Source: Limanda limanda (Eukaryota > Chordata > Actinopteri > Pleuronectiformes > Pleuronectidae). From it: a stretch of 64,000 bases of DNA. Position 1 is the first letter of the stretch, and each line of letters opens with the position of its first letter. Shown in pieces: positions 17,161 through 31,000 of the stretch. Both the position numbers and the translations under genes were made by a program. The DNA lies in assembly GCF_963576545.1 (NCBI RefSeq), contig NC_083658.1:9016928-9080927 (forward strand), given 5' to 3'. The notes below the pieces were generated by a model that saw only the letters and a program-made list of their open reading frames with translations, was not told the origin of the DNA and made no database searches.

Positions 17161-18454
17161 CCTCAGGGTATCTGCTCCTCTAAATATCATGTAGCCACAC
17201 AGATCTATGGATTTGTGCCGCAAGCTTTTGTGTATCTAACAAGCCGGGATAAAAAAAAATCCACGGATGCTAAAGACTGAATAGAATATATAAAGCGCAG
17301 TCGTTCCCTATAGGCTGCTCCCGCTGTGTGATTCCCGTTGTTGAATCACACAGGTGAGAAATCCATCACCAGGTGTCACAGATGCCACCGAACAGCGTCG
17401 GCAGGTTGACAATGTGCAGCACAATCTGACAAACAAGGGGTTTTCACACCGGGATAACACAGGAAATCACAACAATTCACTGCAAATAACCTGTTGATGT
17501 GTCGCAGATTGCCGATATACTGTATATTCACGAATATAAAAACATATTAAATCCAATTTTACAGATAAAGAAAAAAAGGTGGATAATAGCTGCTGTATTG
17601 TATTTTGTATTCGCACACCACAACAATATTGCTGAAACATGCCATGGTAGCTGAATCAGCCCCTTCAAATGTATGGATTTATAAAAATCAAGCCTTTCAG
17701 GGAACTGTTTTTTTCCACAATAGAACCTCAACATGAGAAAAATGAAATTTAAAATCCTGCTGGTAAATAATAACACAGCAACATGTTGTGTGGTATTAAT
17801 TCCCCTCCATATGAGCTCGCCTGGTTTCTCATAAAGGCACAAAAGGGCAGAAGTGTTTTGTTCGGTAAAGGAAATGTTTAACTCAGTTTGTTATTAACAC
17901 ACGGCAAAGAAATGGTCTGTTTTTTTACACAGGCACCTTTGGACACGAGAAAAATAAAAAGCATCAGCAGGCCCTTTTTATTCTTGATATATATTTAAAT
18001 AGACAACAAGCTGCATTTTTTCTGTCTTATATCAGCTTATCATCCTGGGGACTGGCCAAAACAGTGACCAAACAGACAAGACTGAAAGCGATCGGTATCA
18101 GGTTGCTGGATATATTGACAGAAATTAAACGGCTGAAATGGAATTGATTATTATCCATCTATTCGAGAGCAGTTGTGGGAGATTGTGGTTTTAATAAGCG
18201 AACGATGGAAATTGCAATATCACGATAGACATTAGAGATGCTGCATGATACATTTACTGCATTTAAATGGACTCCATCAAGCGCTGACGGAGTTCAGCTT
18301 CAATCCGCTCACACGTTAGCGACGCAAAAAGCAATTCAGACATGTAAATTCTCTTCTGTGCCATTCTCTCCGCCTCAAAACTATTAGCTCGTCTTGTCTC
18401 GACGTTCACCTCTAATTAAAAATCAGCCATTAGCATTTTTTCGGTCGAAACGTC

Positions 18455-18615
18455 TCCACTTTCCCCATCAATAACAAGCTGATTTATATGCATAGCAATA
18501 CTCACAACAGCGATATCATTAACCATTTATTGCTAATTGTGGGAGGTAATGGTGCAGGGTACGGGCCTCATGTGCGTGCACCAATTATCAAGTTAATTTT
18601 GATTTATACGATGCA
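18455..18615. other. Candidate non-coding regulatory element
   Basis: Contains a run of homeodomain-like words (cattaacc, gctaattg, caattatc, gttaattt) around 18510-18600, without low complexity. Function inferred only from texture. Confidence 0.28.
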
Positions 18616-21600
18616 TGTAGAAGGACATATGTATATATATTGTAAAGCTGGATTTTTGTGCATGTGCTGAGTATCTATAGACGCTTTAATAATCAACGTC
18701 CGTTGTGTGTTGTTTTTGGTTGTATAAGTCTGTTTTATAGCAGAGAAATGGAGAGCAGCCTTCTCTCTCTCTCTCTCTGTGTGAATTAGTAATTAGATTA
18801 CAGATTAATAACAACGACAACACCCACTGTGCCAAGAGAGGATACAACTGTCATCCACAGCTTTACACACACACACACAATGACCACGTTGACTGTGACA
18901 CATTCAGCTCTGGGTAAAGTCTCACAGTGTTTGCCGACATGTCGAAACCATCAAAGTCTAGACTCGCCATAAAAAACAGCTCTGAGACAATAGTCCAACG
19001 GCGAAGGTTTCTTTTTTCTTTTTTTCGTCTGTGCTTTTGATTGGGTCTAGATACAATTCTAAAGAGCCACTTCTCCAAATGACTTGGATTTGAAAGGGAC
19101 GGGGAAAAACAAAGCGGGCAGACGAGACAAAAGCTCGAGCTAATCCAAAGCTAATCATTCGTAATAGCAGACATTAAACACGATCCATTGACAGCCGCTG
19201 AATGCGAAAGCAAACATACCTCGTTTATCTGCTCAAAGTCAATAGAAGGAAAATGCGGGCACGGACAAAAGGCATATCTCAGTGGCCGTGAAAACCCACA
19301 GCGCATTTCCTGTGTGTGATTAATGGAAACCCTAATTCATTGCGGAGAAAACCGGGGGCAGAAAAAAACCAAACATAATTAAAAGTAAACACCCTGAACT
19401 GCTCTGTCTCTGATCCTTTGCTCAAACACGGAGCGCTGTTTCACTCACAAGCCCGACCTCAGACGCCCAGACAGGAGACAAATGAAAACACACACACACA
19501 CACACGTGCGCAAACATCCTGATCTCCGGCCGTGCACGTACACCCACTCAGCGGCGGTGTCGGCGCCCCGCGGAGGGGTATCAACGCGGCAGCTGGCATA
19601 GCCCTGGGCTCTTTGACTGTGTGCCTCGGAGCACAGTGTTTAAGACTCACCGCCCGGGGGCCCTGCCGCCAGGAGCTGTCACTCATAGCCACAGGGGAGG
19701 GGCTTAGCAACAGGATGGACATGATGTCATGACTTTTATTTTGTATTTTTTACACACTCCCTGCACTGCAGGAGAGCTCAACACAAGTCTGGGGGGGGGT
19801 TCACATCTTAACAAATGTGTTTTTAAGAGTCTAATTTTACTTTAGGTTTAATAATTCAACTTTACATTAAGAGCTACACTAAAAAAAAAGCACATCTACT
19901 ACTTTGCCTCGATATTCAAAGTCACTTTTCTTTCCCAAATGGGACACAAAAGCAGCTGCTAAAACATGCAGTGACAGAATCCTCAGGCCCTCCCCCCACC
20001 ATCAATCTTTCATGCTGTCTCATGTCAAAAATTGATGTCGGCGATATGAAAAAATAAAAAAAACAGCAGTGTGAAAATATTTTCGAAAAGGTGAGCTCGT
20101 AATGTTTTTCTGGTGTTTTTCTCCTTCCCTCTTATTTCCTCACACTGTTTCTGTTTACCTTTCTTCCCGCCCGCGCCTGCCTCCCGTTCTTTTCCCGACT
20201 CTCTCTCTCGCCGAGTCGCATTGTGAGTTCCCGGCCTGGTGACGGATGCCGAAGGGTACGGCGGCCCACTTCCAGCATGTGACCTTGGGCGCTTGTCTCG
20301 CGGAAACAAGATTGTTTGGGGGGGGGGGCAAGCCGAGGAAGACACGACTCGCCCGTATTGTCATTTGACGTCCATTCCTATTGCGACTGCACTTGTGTAT
20401 TAACATACCCCAGCGCCCAGATAACACATCTGCAACTTCGGATTACATTTCCTCCCTTTGCCGAGGCATCTCTCGCCTTTAGAGTATGAATTATTCAAGC
20501 CTTCCTGGTTTTTCTATCCCTTGTGTTCATCACTTCGTCGTCATTTTAGAGGTGAGCATTAACAGACACACACTCAGTGACACCACATGATAATTCATTG
20601 TTGCTGCTATTCCTACGCTCCATCCATGGATGCTTGAGCCCGCAGCAGGAGGTTAAACGGGTCGGTGTGAGTAAAGCACGAGTGTTTTGTCAGGCTGGTG
20701 TCAGAGTGGAAAGTGGAGGAAGCATTTATAGCCATTATGCAGCAAATCATTTCCTAGTGCAAGCACGGAATTGAAAGTGACAAATAGATTTTTAACCTAA
20801 GCATGATCTCGGGGAGAGATTCCAGAAAGAGGAAATGTGTGTTGGCACATCTGCCATCGACACGTCCCAGGAGTATATACTATACAATATCAGATCATAT
20901 TTATATATATCACAAACTACTTGGAGGCAAATTTGAGATTCAAATTAGACATACAAGTAAATCACTGTCATTTTTTTGAATGATTTATGAAAAGCGTGTA
21001 AGTATGAACCTTAAATGTTTTCAATCGTTTGTAATTAATATAATTAGTTTTGTTTTGACGTTGTTATTCTTGAAGTCCACAACAGAAACAGAATTCCAAA
21101 GTTAACTTCACATGGTGATGGAGATATCAAATTAATTCACACAAATATTTTTTTCCTAACAAAGGCTTTTGTAGAAAAAAGCATTACTGAAATCAAAATG
21201 AAAAAGGATGAATAATAGATATGAACTAGTTTAAAAAAAAATGTCTGATTCCCATTATGCGGCATCATTTTTCAGTACCACTGATATTTCAAATCTGCTC
21301 CACACTCCTTCCACAATTTTTAATCTAGACCTACTGTCAAAATAGTTTTTTTTTTAAACTTTGTCAGTTGATGCACAACAGTTTTCGTGGACGCATTAGA
21401 ACTAAATGTGACAAGTGAGCCAAACTTTATTTCTAAAAAGTGATAGATTGCCCCTTAAGTTGGTTCTGAGGCAGGTGGAGGTTGCACATCAGACTCACCG
21501 GCAGCATTAGCACTGTGGATCCCGGTGGTGAGAGAGTGTTTGAGATATACAGTACGTGACAGTGAGTTAAGTTTCTGATTCCATTATCCACCTGACAGAT

Positions 21601-22990
21601 AATGCTGCTTTACCAGCTCAGAAACCCCCACCAGGACACATCCAGGCGGAGGAGGGAGACAGGGGGGGGGGAGATGGAGGGAGCGTGAGTGAGAAAGACA
21701 AGGCTTTCCACCCAGTGCTATCCTCTAAGGCCTGTCAGATTCATCCTCCCACCAATAAGACCCGCAGCTGGACATTTCCCAGAGGGCTCGGCGCTGAGGT
21801 ATTGGCCTATCAGAGTTGCTCGCCGCCATCCCTCAGAGCGCAAGGGCTGTCACACCTGTCAGCCCGCCGCCTCCACCGTCTACACTAACAGCCTCGCAGC
21901 AATATAGTGTCCATAGAGCATCCAGAGCCACACTGGAGACATTGTTGTTGTTGTTGTGTGTGTGTCTGCGTGTGTGTGTGTGTGTGTGTGGACAGGTGAG
22001 GCTGCAGTCAATAAGTGACTTGGTCTTGGCGAGTGCTGCTTGTGGTGCAGGAAGGGTTCCTCCACCGAGTCTGACAAGACGCCTTTTGGTTTGTCCTCAC
22101 CGCTTCTCTCTTTGTTTACGCACTCTCTACGAACCCGTGTTCAAATGATCGGTTATTTAGAAAATGGAGGTTTCATGAGGCCTGTTTATTAGAAACATTT
22201 AAAAATATTGGCCATTTTGAGAACGCACATCAACATGCATCTCTTTCAAAATAAACTCGAAGATGTGTTTTTCTTATGATAATTGATTATGAGTCGTTTT
22301 TTGACTTATTTCTCTGGCTACCTGTTGAATGCTTTTATCTCTGTTTTGTTCTCCACCTTCATTTGCTGGGGGGGGAGTATCTGGCTTGTTTAACACAGCA
22401 TCTAATAATGCTGAATATTAGTTTCCAATTGTACAAAACAAAAAAGAGCTGGGACCAGATAATATTTGACATTTTATGAATGTTTTGCTTAATAAAGAGC
22501 CAATTATTTTTCATGGATTGATGAATATTTCTGCTGCTAGCACATGGTCTATTGCTCGGTGTTGGACAAATAGTGGACAACGCTACTTGAGAATTGATTT
22601 GCTGAAAGAACAGTCGCTGGAAAGAATGCTGCGGATACGAGAGTCGAGAATGAACCAAAGGTTGCGAGTTGAAAACCAAAGCGATGAGCTGAAAGATGGT
22701 AAATCGCAGAAGCCAGTGATAAGTCAATGAGAACAGCACTTGTCATATTACACATCCATCTTATCCACGGGTTATATGCAAAAAAAAATGATAAGTGCAG
22801 CTTTAAATTGGCTCTGACAGTTCTTGTCACAAATTGTACTGACTAAAATATGCGCTAATGAAAAAGAAAGAGCACCGTCTGCCATTCCATCCTCGGTACT
22901 TAAGCTCAGAGACGTTATGACATGGAGTAAAAGTAACATCCAGGCACATACAGTCCAACATCCACGCTCTCAGCATATTAACAACTAAAA

Positions 22991-23430
22991 CAGGGCGTGT
23001 TACATGTGCACGTCTGCCAAAAAGCCGGTGGCTAGCCCCAGTCCTGGATTTGCAGCGCCAACCTTGATTCAGGGAAGTGACGAAGGTTTGCCGCGGCCTC
23101 CCCTGGGGGGGTCAGTGACATATCTCACACCAACAGAGCGCACAAGCCCGTGGGGTGCTTTGATTTATCACCCGCCTAATTAGGTCACCTGAGGCCAAGC
23201 TTCGTTCGACAGGAGGCCGAATCGAAACCGCATCTTTCGCCAGCCTCCGTCCCTGGCACCCTCCTCCCCTACTGCACCCTCTCCCAGCCTTTGCTAATAA
23301 TACCCATTAGCTCCTGTTGCCCTGGCCTCTTCTGGCGATAGTCATAATATATGGAAATCGCCTCCATACATATGGAAACCTATGCTAATCGGAGTCGAAA
23401 GCTACACAATTACAGCAGTAAGGCTGGTGG
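22991..23430. other. Candidate regulatory block with TAATTA and POU-like sites
   Basis: A non-repetitive block with TAATTA at 23177-23182, taataatacccattag near 23294-23310 and a POU octamer-like ATGCTAAT at 23382-23389, flanked by two tatggaaa words. No reading frame of note. It is a candidate enhancer-type element. Confidence 0.3.
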
Positions 23431-24555
23431 CGGAGACGGTGCTACAAATCAGCGCGGCACAGCAGCAGTAATGACCCTCGCTGTGGGGGGGGGGATAGCC
23501 GGGCTGAAGAAATCATAAAGATAGTGTGTAACTTGGAGCATATGGAGGGACAAATGCACTGATTGCGCTGGAGGCCAGAACAATCCAGCTTGTTGCGCGC
23601 CGAGTGGCATCTCTCTGAGAACACACCGACTCTCGTGTGGTGTCATCTAATTTATGCTGCTTATCTGAGAGTGTGTGCATAATTTGGTTTGTTATTCAAG
23701 TGGTGTGAGGAGTGTGTGTGTGTGTGTGTGTGTGTGTGGAAGACAGAGGAGTCGGGAGGCAGGTTGGGAGTCTCTATGAGCGACATGCACAAATGGGCAC
23801 AGAACTGAGCTTGGATGCAAATCAGGTATCTACTCCTATGTGTGCATATACAGTACCGGGATGTATTGTCTCCAATCTGAGTGTTTTGTATCTCTGAATG
23901 TATGCGATGCAGTCAGGGGGATTGGGCTCCTCCTGCTCAGCGATAAAGCTCAAGCCGATCCCATCACGGCTGCCACCGGGAGTCATCAATAACCCTGCCA
24001 GAGGCTGCCAAGTGTGCGACGGCATATCCGCCACATGGACACCTGCCCTTCATTCCCTAGCAACCGCGGGTAAGAGGTGTGTGTGAGTGCGTGTGCAGTT
24101 TGTACATATGTAGCCTCCGTGGGAGTCATCGCCACACGGACCAACTGCTGTGCTGTATCCCTGTGATATAGAGGATTCGCTCGGCAATTATTATCTATCA
24201 AACAAGGGTTTAAAGCTGCGCCAGGCGGCTTTCCATGTTGGCAGCGTGCACTGAGAGGCAACTGGGTGAGCCATTTCCACTCGAACACCCAAATAAAAAT
24301 AGAATACAAGGACAGTGATTTGCACAGTTTATGTTAAACAACCCTGGTCAGTCTCCAAGAATTAGGGCCTGACACTAGTGAGTACCAACCACAGAAAGTA
24401 TATTAAGATGGATGACACGTCTCTGCTTCCTCCCACTATTGACAAATGCACAATATTGCACTGAAGACGTCATTTGGATCCACAAGCTGTGCAGTGGCAA
24501 TTAGGGGAATGGGCCGTAGTATTGAGGTACTGCCGATACGAGCGCTTGACCATCA
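23431..24555. other. Intergenic DNA
   Basis: No gene supported. A (TG)n run occupies about 23711-23738. Confidence 0.4.
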
Positions 24556-24559
24556 CAAA

Positions 24560-24897
24560 TTAAGATTAAGATACATTTATTTGTCCCAAACACATGCACA
24601 GACATGCACAAGCACACTCATGCAAGGAGGGAAATTTAACCTCTGCTTTTAACCCATCTGGTGCAGGACACACAGAGCAGTGAGCAGCCATGTACGGCAC
24701 CCGGGGAGCAGATGTTGGGGGAGTAAGGTGCCTTGCTCAGGGCCACTAGACAGGGTAGGGAGAATCCTCTTGGATTTTTGGACAGATCAATCCAGGTTCG
24801 TCTTTTCGTTGTTTCTCCGTGGAGTCGAACCAGAGACGAACCAGAGACCTTTTCTGCCCATAGTCCAAGTTTCTGCCACTAGTTCACCGCCTCTCCC
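24560..24897 (-). mobile_element. tRNA-derived SINE, near full length
   Basis: On the minus strand it begins with GGGAGAGGCGGTGAACTAG and has a tandemly doubled B-box-like GTCTCTGGTTCG. The body has TGAGCAAGGCACCTTACT, GCTCCCCGGGTGCCGTACAT and GGTTAAAAGCAGAGG words, and the tail is AATAAATGTATCTTAATC. These words are typical of a common teleost SINE family. The open frame at 24680-24934 lies inside this element and is not a gene. Confidence 0.7.
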
Positions 24898-27800
24898 AAT
24901 CAGTCAATCAGGAGGTTTCACCGCATTTCAATAGCATCAAATAATTCAAAACGGGGGGGGAAATGGGTAACTGGACAAGTGTGATAACCTTTTATCTTCG
25001 AGAAAGGCATGATTTACGGTTGAGGTTATCCGACAGTCACCGTTTGTTTTGGGTCCACACCTGCCTCTGCACACAAATGGAGATCAGTGAGAAGCTTCTG
25101 AAAACACACGGCGTCACTGTGGCTGCGAAGAATCCTGTGAAGACACTAGAGAGGACTCACAGCCGTTGATGTGGCACCGCCGAGGTGTAGAATATGTAGA
25201 CACGCTGCAAGTGTTCCTTTCTTCAAATTGTCTCCTCGCCGAGCAACATTTCTCGGCTATTTTCAGCACGGAGATCAGATTCATTCCTCTGCAGCCAGCG
25301 GAAAAATAATTAGGTAACTTTTTATCTGACAGAAAAGTCTTTTAACCATAATTAGCCTCGGCTGTTAATACTCAAAACACAAGAGAGGGAAGAGATAACG
25401 CAGGGCAGTGCGGAACAGTGCTCATTAGAACAAATGAATTAAAAAAGGACTTTCATAATGGCGTTCATCATGGGTAATGAAAGTCTTGAAGTGCGCAAGA
25501 TTTTTCAGATCTATATAAAAATGTGACAAACATATGTTTCAGGAATGCAAGGGTCTCTACACAAGGGCATAAATACGGAGTCAAAGCCCGACTCTCCCAA
25601 GAGCCAAGTTCCCCCGAGGTTCCAGCCGACGCTGTGTGCGGCTGGAACAAAGCTGGAGAGAGAGAGAGAGGTAAGGAGGTAAATCACTTCCTTCAAAGAC
25701 CCCCCCACCCCCGGGGGACCGGTGACTTGGATGATACAGTTGAAGAAAAAAAAGACGGAGGGGAGGCCACTGAGGAGCTACCAACACACTTCCCACCGCA
25801 GCTTCCTCATTTCTCGTCTTCCTGCTTCACCAATCTTCGCCCCCCCCTCCTCCTCTGCCCTCAGGTGGGCGAGCATTGCTCACCTCTCCTCTCAGGTTGG
25901 GAGGGGTGAGGCAGGAGCGTCACGCGGCAGGTTACAGACTTTCTTTTCCTAACCCGGAGACAGTCAGGAAGGAGAAGGCCACAACAGAGGTCTTTTTAAC
26001 AATCCTTTTTATTGACCATTTACAAGGTTGGGTAAGTTTGGCTCCGCCTTTGTTTCGGGAGCCCAGGGCATTGTTCGGCTTTTCTACGCTTCGCACCTAA
26101 GTTTCATGCACGTCGTCCTTTTTTCGCTTTGATAAGCAACTTTGTTAAATTCGTGAAGATGAGTTTATCTGTCTTCACGTACACAGGAGGACAGGTGTGA
26201 CGCTCCCGGTGTCTGAACCGAGTTTGAGGACGCTCGAGTCGACTTGAATATTTATTTCTCTTCTAAATTTAGAGTTGCTGAGAACGAAACGTGCCGGACT
26301 GAGTAATCTTTAAATAATGCATCGGGCATAAATAGCAGTTTTCAGGGGGCTGAGCGGGTTTTGGTGCTGCGTCTGAAAGGAGAAATTATTAGGGACAAGT
26401 ATTTGTAGGCGAAGTCTGCTTTCTGCTTATGACTACAAAAGATTAGGATCCAAATATGATTATCATCTTCCTGTTTTGAATTCACCTGAGATTTAGTTTG
26501 TGGATATATGAAAGCATCATAACGCTTTAGATTTCTAAAGTCCTGTCCTTTTCATTCATTTTGTATATGAAATACCTCATTGTCATATGCAGATAACTAA
26601 TTATCTTATTTGTTAATGCAATGGAATTTTAATTCCCTATTTCTCTACCTGGTGCTATCAACAAAAAATATAGAAATAATGAGGTAAGACATACAAATAA
26701 ATGCACATTCAGATCCGAAAGTTTTTAGGATTCTAAAAGACTCTCAACAAGTAAAATGTCAATGTACTTAAACTTTGTCTTCAATAAAACTCAGCAGGGC
26801 ACCTACAATTTAAATTACATAGTGTTATTATTACCGAAATGTCGCTCGAATTTCAAAAGCTGGCCTGATGGTAATTTAGAAAAATGTTCCCTGTGAATGT
26901 TATATTATAATTTGGGCAAAATTACATCCTGTCATCCTAATGATATCAGCAGTGTCAAGAAATATGAAAAGATCAAGAGTTCAATATCTTTGGATGCAAG
27001 TTTAGCTAGATTTGCATTCGGTGACAGTTTAATATATTTACACTGTAAAAAACATCCACAGGACTTTCAAGATTCTATCATTTGTTTTTAACTGTATCAT
27101 TCAATCAATATCAACGTCCTCACTTCAAATCCTGAACGTTACCATAAGTGACATTCGCCCGTCTTTGCTTGACTTCTGCCCTGTTCTTTGAAATAGATTT
27201 TCCCGACCTCTTGCTCCAACGTCCCATTTTTCACATTAACAGCACGACGCCCCCCCGCGCCTGAATCTAATAAGAAGGAATCAGTTGATTGATACGCTGC
27301 TGTCAGCAGGAGGACTTCTAATGGGACAGAGACAATGGCTAATTCGATAGAGCAGCTTCGCCGTGCTCGATAGCAAGGGCTTGGGACGAGGTACGGAGAT
27401 GTTAAGTGTTTTTGTTTGAGTGTGTGTGTGTGTGTGTGTGCGAGTGGGGAGGGGGGTGGATAAGCTCGGTGAGTGACTTTGGGGGACATGTGACTTTGTG
27501 CTGTCCTTTGTGGTGTCCGTGGCTGTCAGGGGGAAGCGACAGGCGCTTATCTCCTTCCTTGGGCCGGCTTATCTACTGCTCACCTCCACATCGATGGGAA
27601 ATCAATGGGAAGCCTTCAGTGCGCCATCAATATAACAAATGACCAATTCAAACTAACACTTACTGTCGATCCTGAAGGAAGCCCTCGCTCACACAGAGCC
27701 CCCCAAAGACCCCTGGGGCTGAGCGGCGACAAAAAAAAAAGAAAGAAAAGTGCACGTTCAGCCTCCTCGGGGGGCTCATGCACGTACAGAGGTCTGACTG

Positions 27801-30800
27801 CGGATGATAGAATGCAGGGGAAATGCTGCAGGGCATGATGGATGGAACTACAGATTAATTGAGTTGTGCATATTCGTGTAAAATACAATGCCGAGACTCA
27901 AGTAAATCAAAACAGTTGTGTGTTCACGTGACCTGTGCACGGTAAAAGCTGCGGCTCCTGGAGAAGTGGAAGGATTGGAGAAGCCTCCTGCACGATTTAA
28001 GTCATATGTATGGTGACTTTTTGGCGTCCCTGTTATAATTATATATATATATACTGATGACGTATATAAGTGCCCAACTAAGATGAACGACAATGGCAAA
28101 CAAGATGCAAGATGGAGACACACAGTGAGCATGAGCCGAGCTGCACCACACACACAGCAAAACACTAACTTACAGATTTCTTTTGTTATTACAATCTTTT
28201 TGTTCATCATGAAACTGTGAGGGGGCGAATTAGAAAATGCCTGACACAGACAATTAGATAATCAGTAGGCAACACTGAACACACGACAACAAAAAAGCAA
28301 TTTTTATTTGCTATTGTTCACTTCGCACTTGAATTTAACAAGTAAATATTCAACACTCTAGGTTCAATGTTGCAGACGTTCTTTAATAAAAGGAAAGCAA
28401 AGTTAATTTTTTTTCCCTTTTCTTACTTGTCCAAAAAACGTATCTGATGATGATCTGATCCAAACCGTCAGTTTTGTGAACTGTATTATTCTTCATCATT
28501 ATTAAGTTATCGTGCTAAACCTCCTACAAAGTAATAATATTTTGAAACTGTTAGCAAAACCTGTCAGCTGCAAAGGTTAAATAGAATAAAGCATCTGTCA
28601 CATCACACCAATCTGCCGAGCTCGTTAATTTCAATTTATTCGTTTGTTTTTTTTCCCCGTGTGTAAAAGTCTAAATCATGCATATCTGTATTCTATTCTT
28701 TTAATTTATTATTTTTCCTTCTGTACTACGGTATAAAAGAAAGTTATCTCGATGAATCATCCACTCGGTGCTAAGAAAGCGACCCAGTGCGGGAGCGTGT
28801 GCATGTCTGCGGTGAAGAAAAGGTGGGATCACTCAGTCATTTCGTTTTTCTTTTCAGACGTCGTCTGAGCGCCGAGCCAACACAGTGAGTCAGGGCTGGA
28901 ATCTGCTGGCCGAAGCAGTTTCACAGAAATGTCACGGACCCAGAGGGCCAGCCAATTTCCAGGAACCTCTCCAATGAAATCTGCCCTTCATTACATCCTT
29001 CCACCCATCACACATCCCTCCATCGCCATCCACCTCCTCTCTGTGCACGTTTCTCCAGTTTATATTCTTTCTTTCACCATTTGCAGGAGAGGAGCCGTCA
29101 AAAATTGCAGCGTTCGATCCCCCCCACCTCCCATATCCTTCTTCCTTTTAAATGCGTCAGACCCTCACAGTCGGGCTGCGTTGCAATTGACCTTCGGCGT
29201 CCCGGAGAAGAGAGAGAGAGAGAGAAAAAAAACAAAAAGAGGCAGAAGGGCTTGGCATTGGGACGACACTCCAGCTGAGAGCTCGATCAATACAATACCT
29301 GGGGATCAGGAAATGGTCCCACGGTGCAGAGGTTATCTGAAAACCTAGACTTGAACTTTTTTGAGTAAATTGTACTATTTGCAGTCGTGATAATGATCTA
29401 AGACAGACTAATGATCAATAGAATACCAGGTTTAGTGTTGCTAGGTGAAATATAAAATGCACGTATGACGTACAACGGAGGACAACGACTTCCCTTGTGT
29501 GCTCTCGACTGATCTTTGCAGAATTCAGCTGAGGCTATCAGCTGAATACAAAAAAGTACAATGGCCGTCTTGTTTCCGAGATTATATTTGAGATTGGCCC
29601 GACTCACGGGTCAAGTTTCACGATTGTCGATTCATTAGAGAGCGGCTGTCTCAGACCTTCAGGAAGATTCTGAAATGTTTCTAGCAACAAGGAACTTCAG
29701 AAGATCACAAGGTAGAGGAAGGAGGGCAGGAGGTGTTTATCCCCCCCCCCCCACACTTTAACACCAGTGTCACATGAGCAACCCGGAGCCTTTTATGAGA
29801 GAACACTTGAGTTTTATGCATCTGCGAGCACATGACAAAGAGGTACGAGAAATAAATAAAAAACCTCTCCGACGGGATATAAGCTCTTAAGAAAACAAGC
29901 GTAAAAAATAAAAAGCGCTGAGAGGGAGGAGAGTGCTGTAGTTATGGCGCCTCTGCAAATGACCCCCCCCCACCCTCCCTCCATATACTTAGAAAAGGCT
30001 TTTAATACATCTGTAGCCAGTTTAAGCTCAGATGAGAGCAAGTGGCGGTAAAAAAAAAAGCACTCGGCGCAGTAATGTGCAGTCTTTCGGGATAAAAGGT
30101 AACCCCTCTAACTTCTGGGGAAAGGAAATGACAGCGTGGACAATAAATCCCCGGCTGCTACGATTCACTGTGATGGAGTAATGAACGGCACAATGGAAAT
30201 GTGGACGTCGACTATAAACTTTGTCCCCGGGGAACGCGTGCAGATATTGTGTTTTGAGTGAGAATGTATATCTCAGCAGATTCAGGCGATGACTGATTGA
30301 CGACATGTAATTCACGAGTATTTCGAAAGTTGTTCCTTTTGCTAGTTTTAAAGTAGATTAATCCGCAGTGGAAGAATGTTCTTTTCCTCTTGAATAACAG
30401 TCTCTCGTCGTTTCCCCGTGTGTCCCCGGAACACTTAATGTCAGGAGCCACACAGATGCCTCCACAACAGCTTGCAGCCCATCCGACCATATTGCCAAAT
30501 GAGCGCTGGTGGCGGGCGAGGTGATTACTGTCGCTATTAACTGGGGATGTGCCGCATGAGTGCCGCAAAAAAAAAGGGATCTGATGACTCTCAGGCCCAC
30601 GCGCTCAGATGGCACCAAATCACCGGCGGAATAAATTACAGCGAAAATCAGAAATTACATTTCCTTTAACCGTGACCCTGTAGATTCAATTTGTTCTTAC
30701 GGATGAAATTCGGGAATGAGATATGCATTTTTTGTTTTAGATTAAGGCGAATCAAAACCCGACAGACACTATAGTTTATTTTTCTTTACTTTAAAAATAG

Positions 30801-31000
30801 TCAGCTTACTTTTACTGTTGTTAGTGAGGAAAGTGAGGAAAAGGGAACTGTAAACTTATTTTTTTGCTCCGTGTGCAAGAGAATTATGTTTCAGTCGTTT
30901 CACTCAATGAGGAATATATAATCTTAATGAAGTCTGAAATAACCCATCTGGTATCATTTGAATTTAACTGCAGAATGTGAATCAAGTTATTTATAAATTC
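24898..31000. other. Gene-poor intergenic DNA
   Basis: No coding exon recognised on either strand. It has (GT)n at 27419-27441, a TA run near 28040-28053 and several C-homopolymers. A non-repetitive block at 30431-30570 is a weak regulatory candidate. Confidence 0.4.

Larger units (their letters stand above)
16773..22990. other. Gene-poor AT-rich intergenic DNA
   Basis: No exon supported. It holds (CT)n at about 18762-18778, (CA)n near 18863-18880 and 19489-19505, and GTT/GT repeats at 21943-21990. Less repetitive blocks near 17041-17160 and 18455-18615 look like candidate regulatory elements. Confidence 0.4.

Noticed and set aside
24680..24934. 84-codon open frame
   Set aside because: It lies within a SINE copy.
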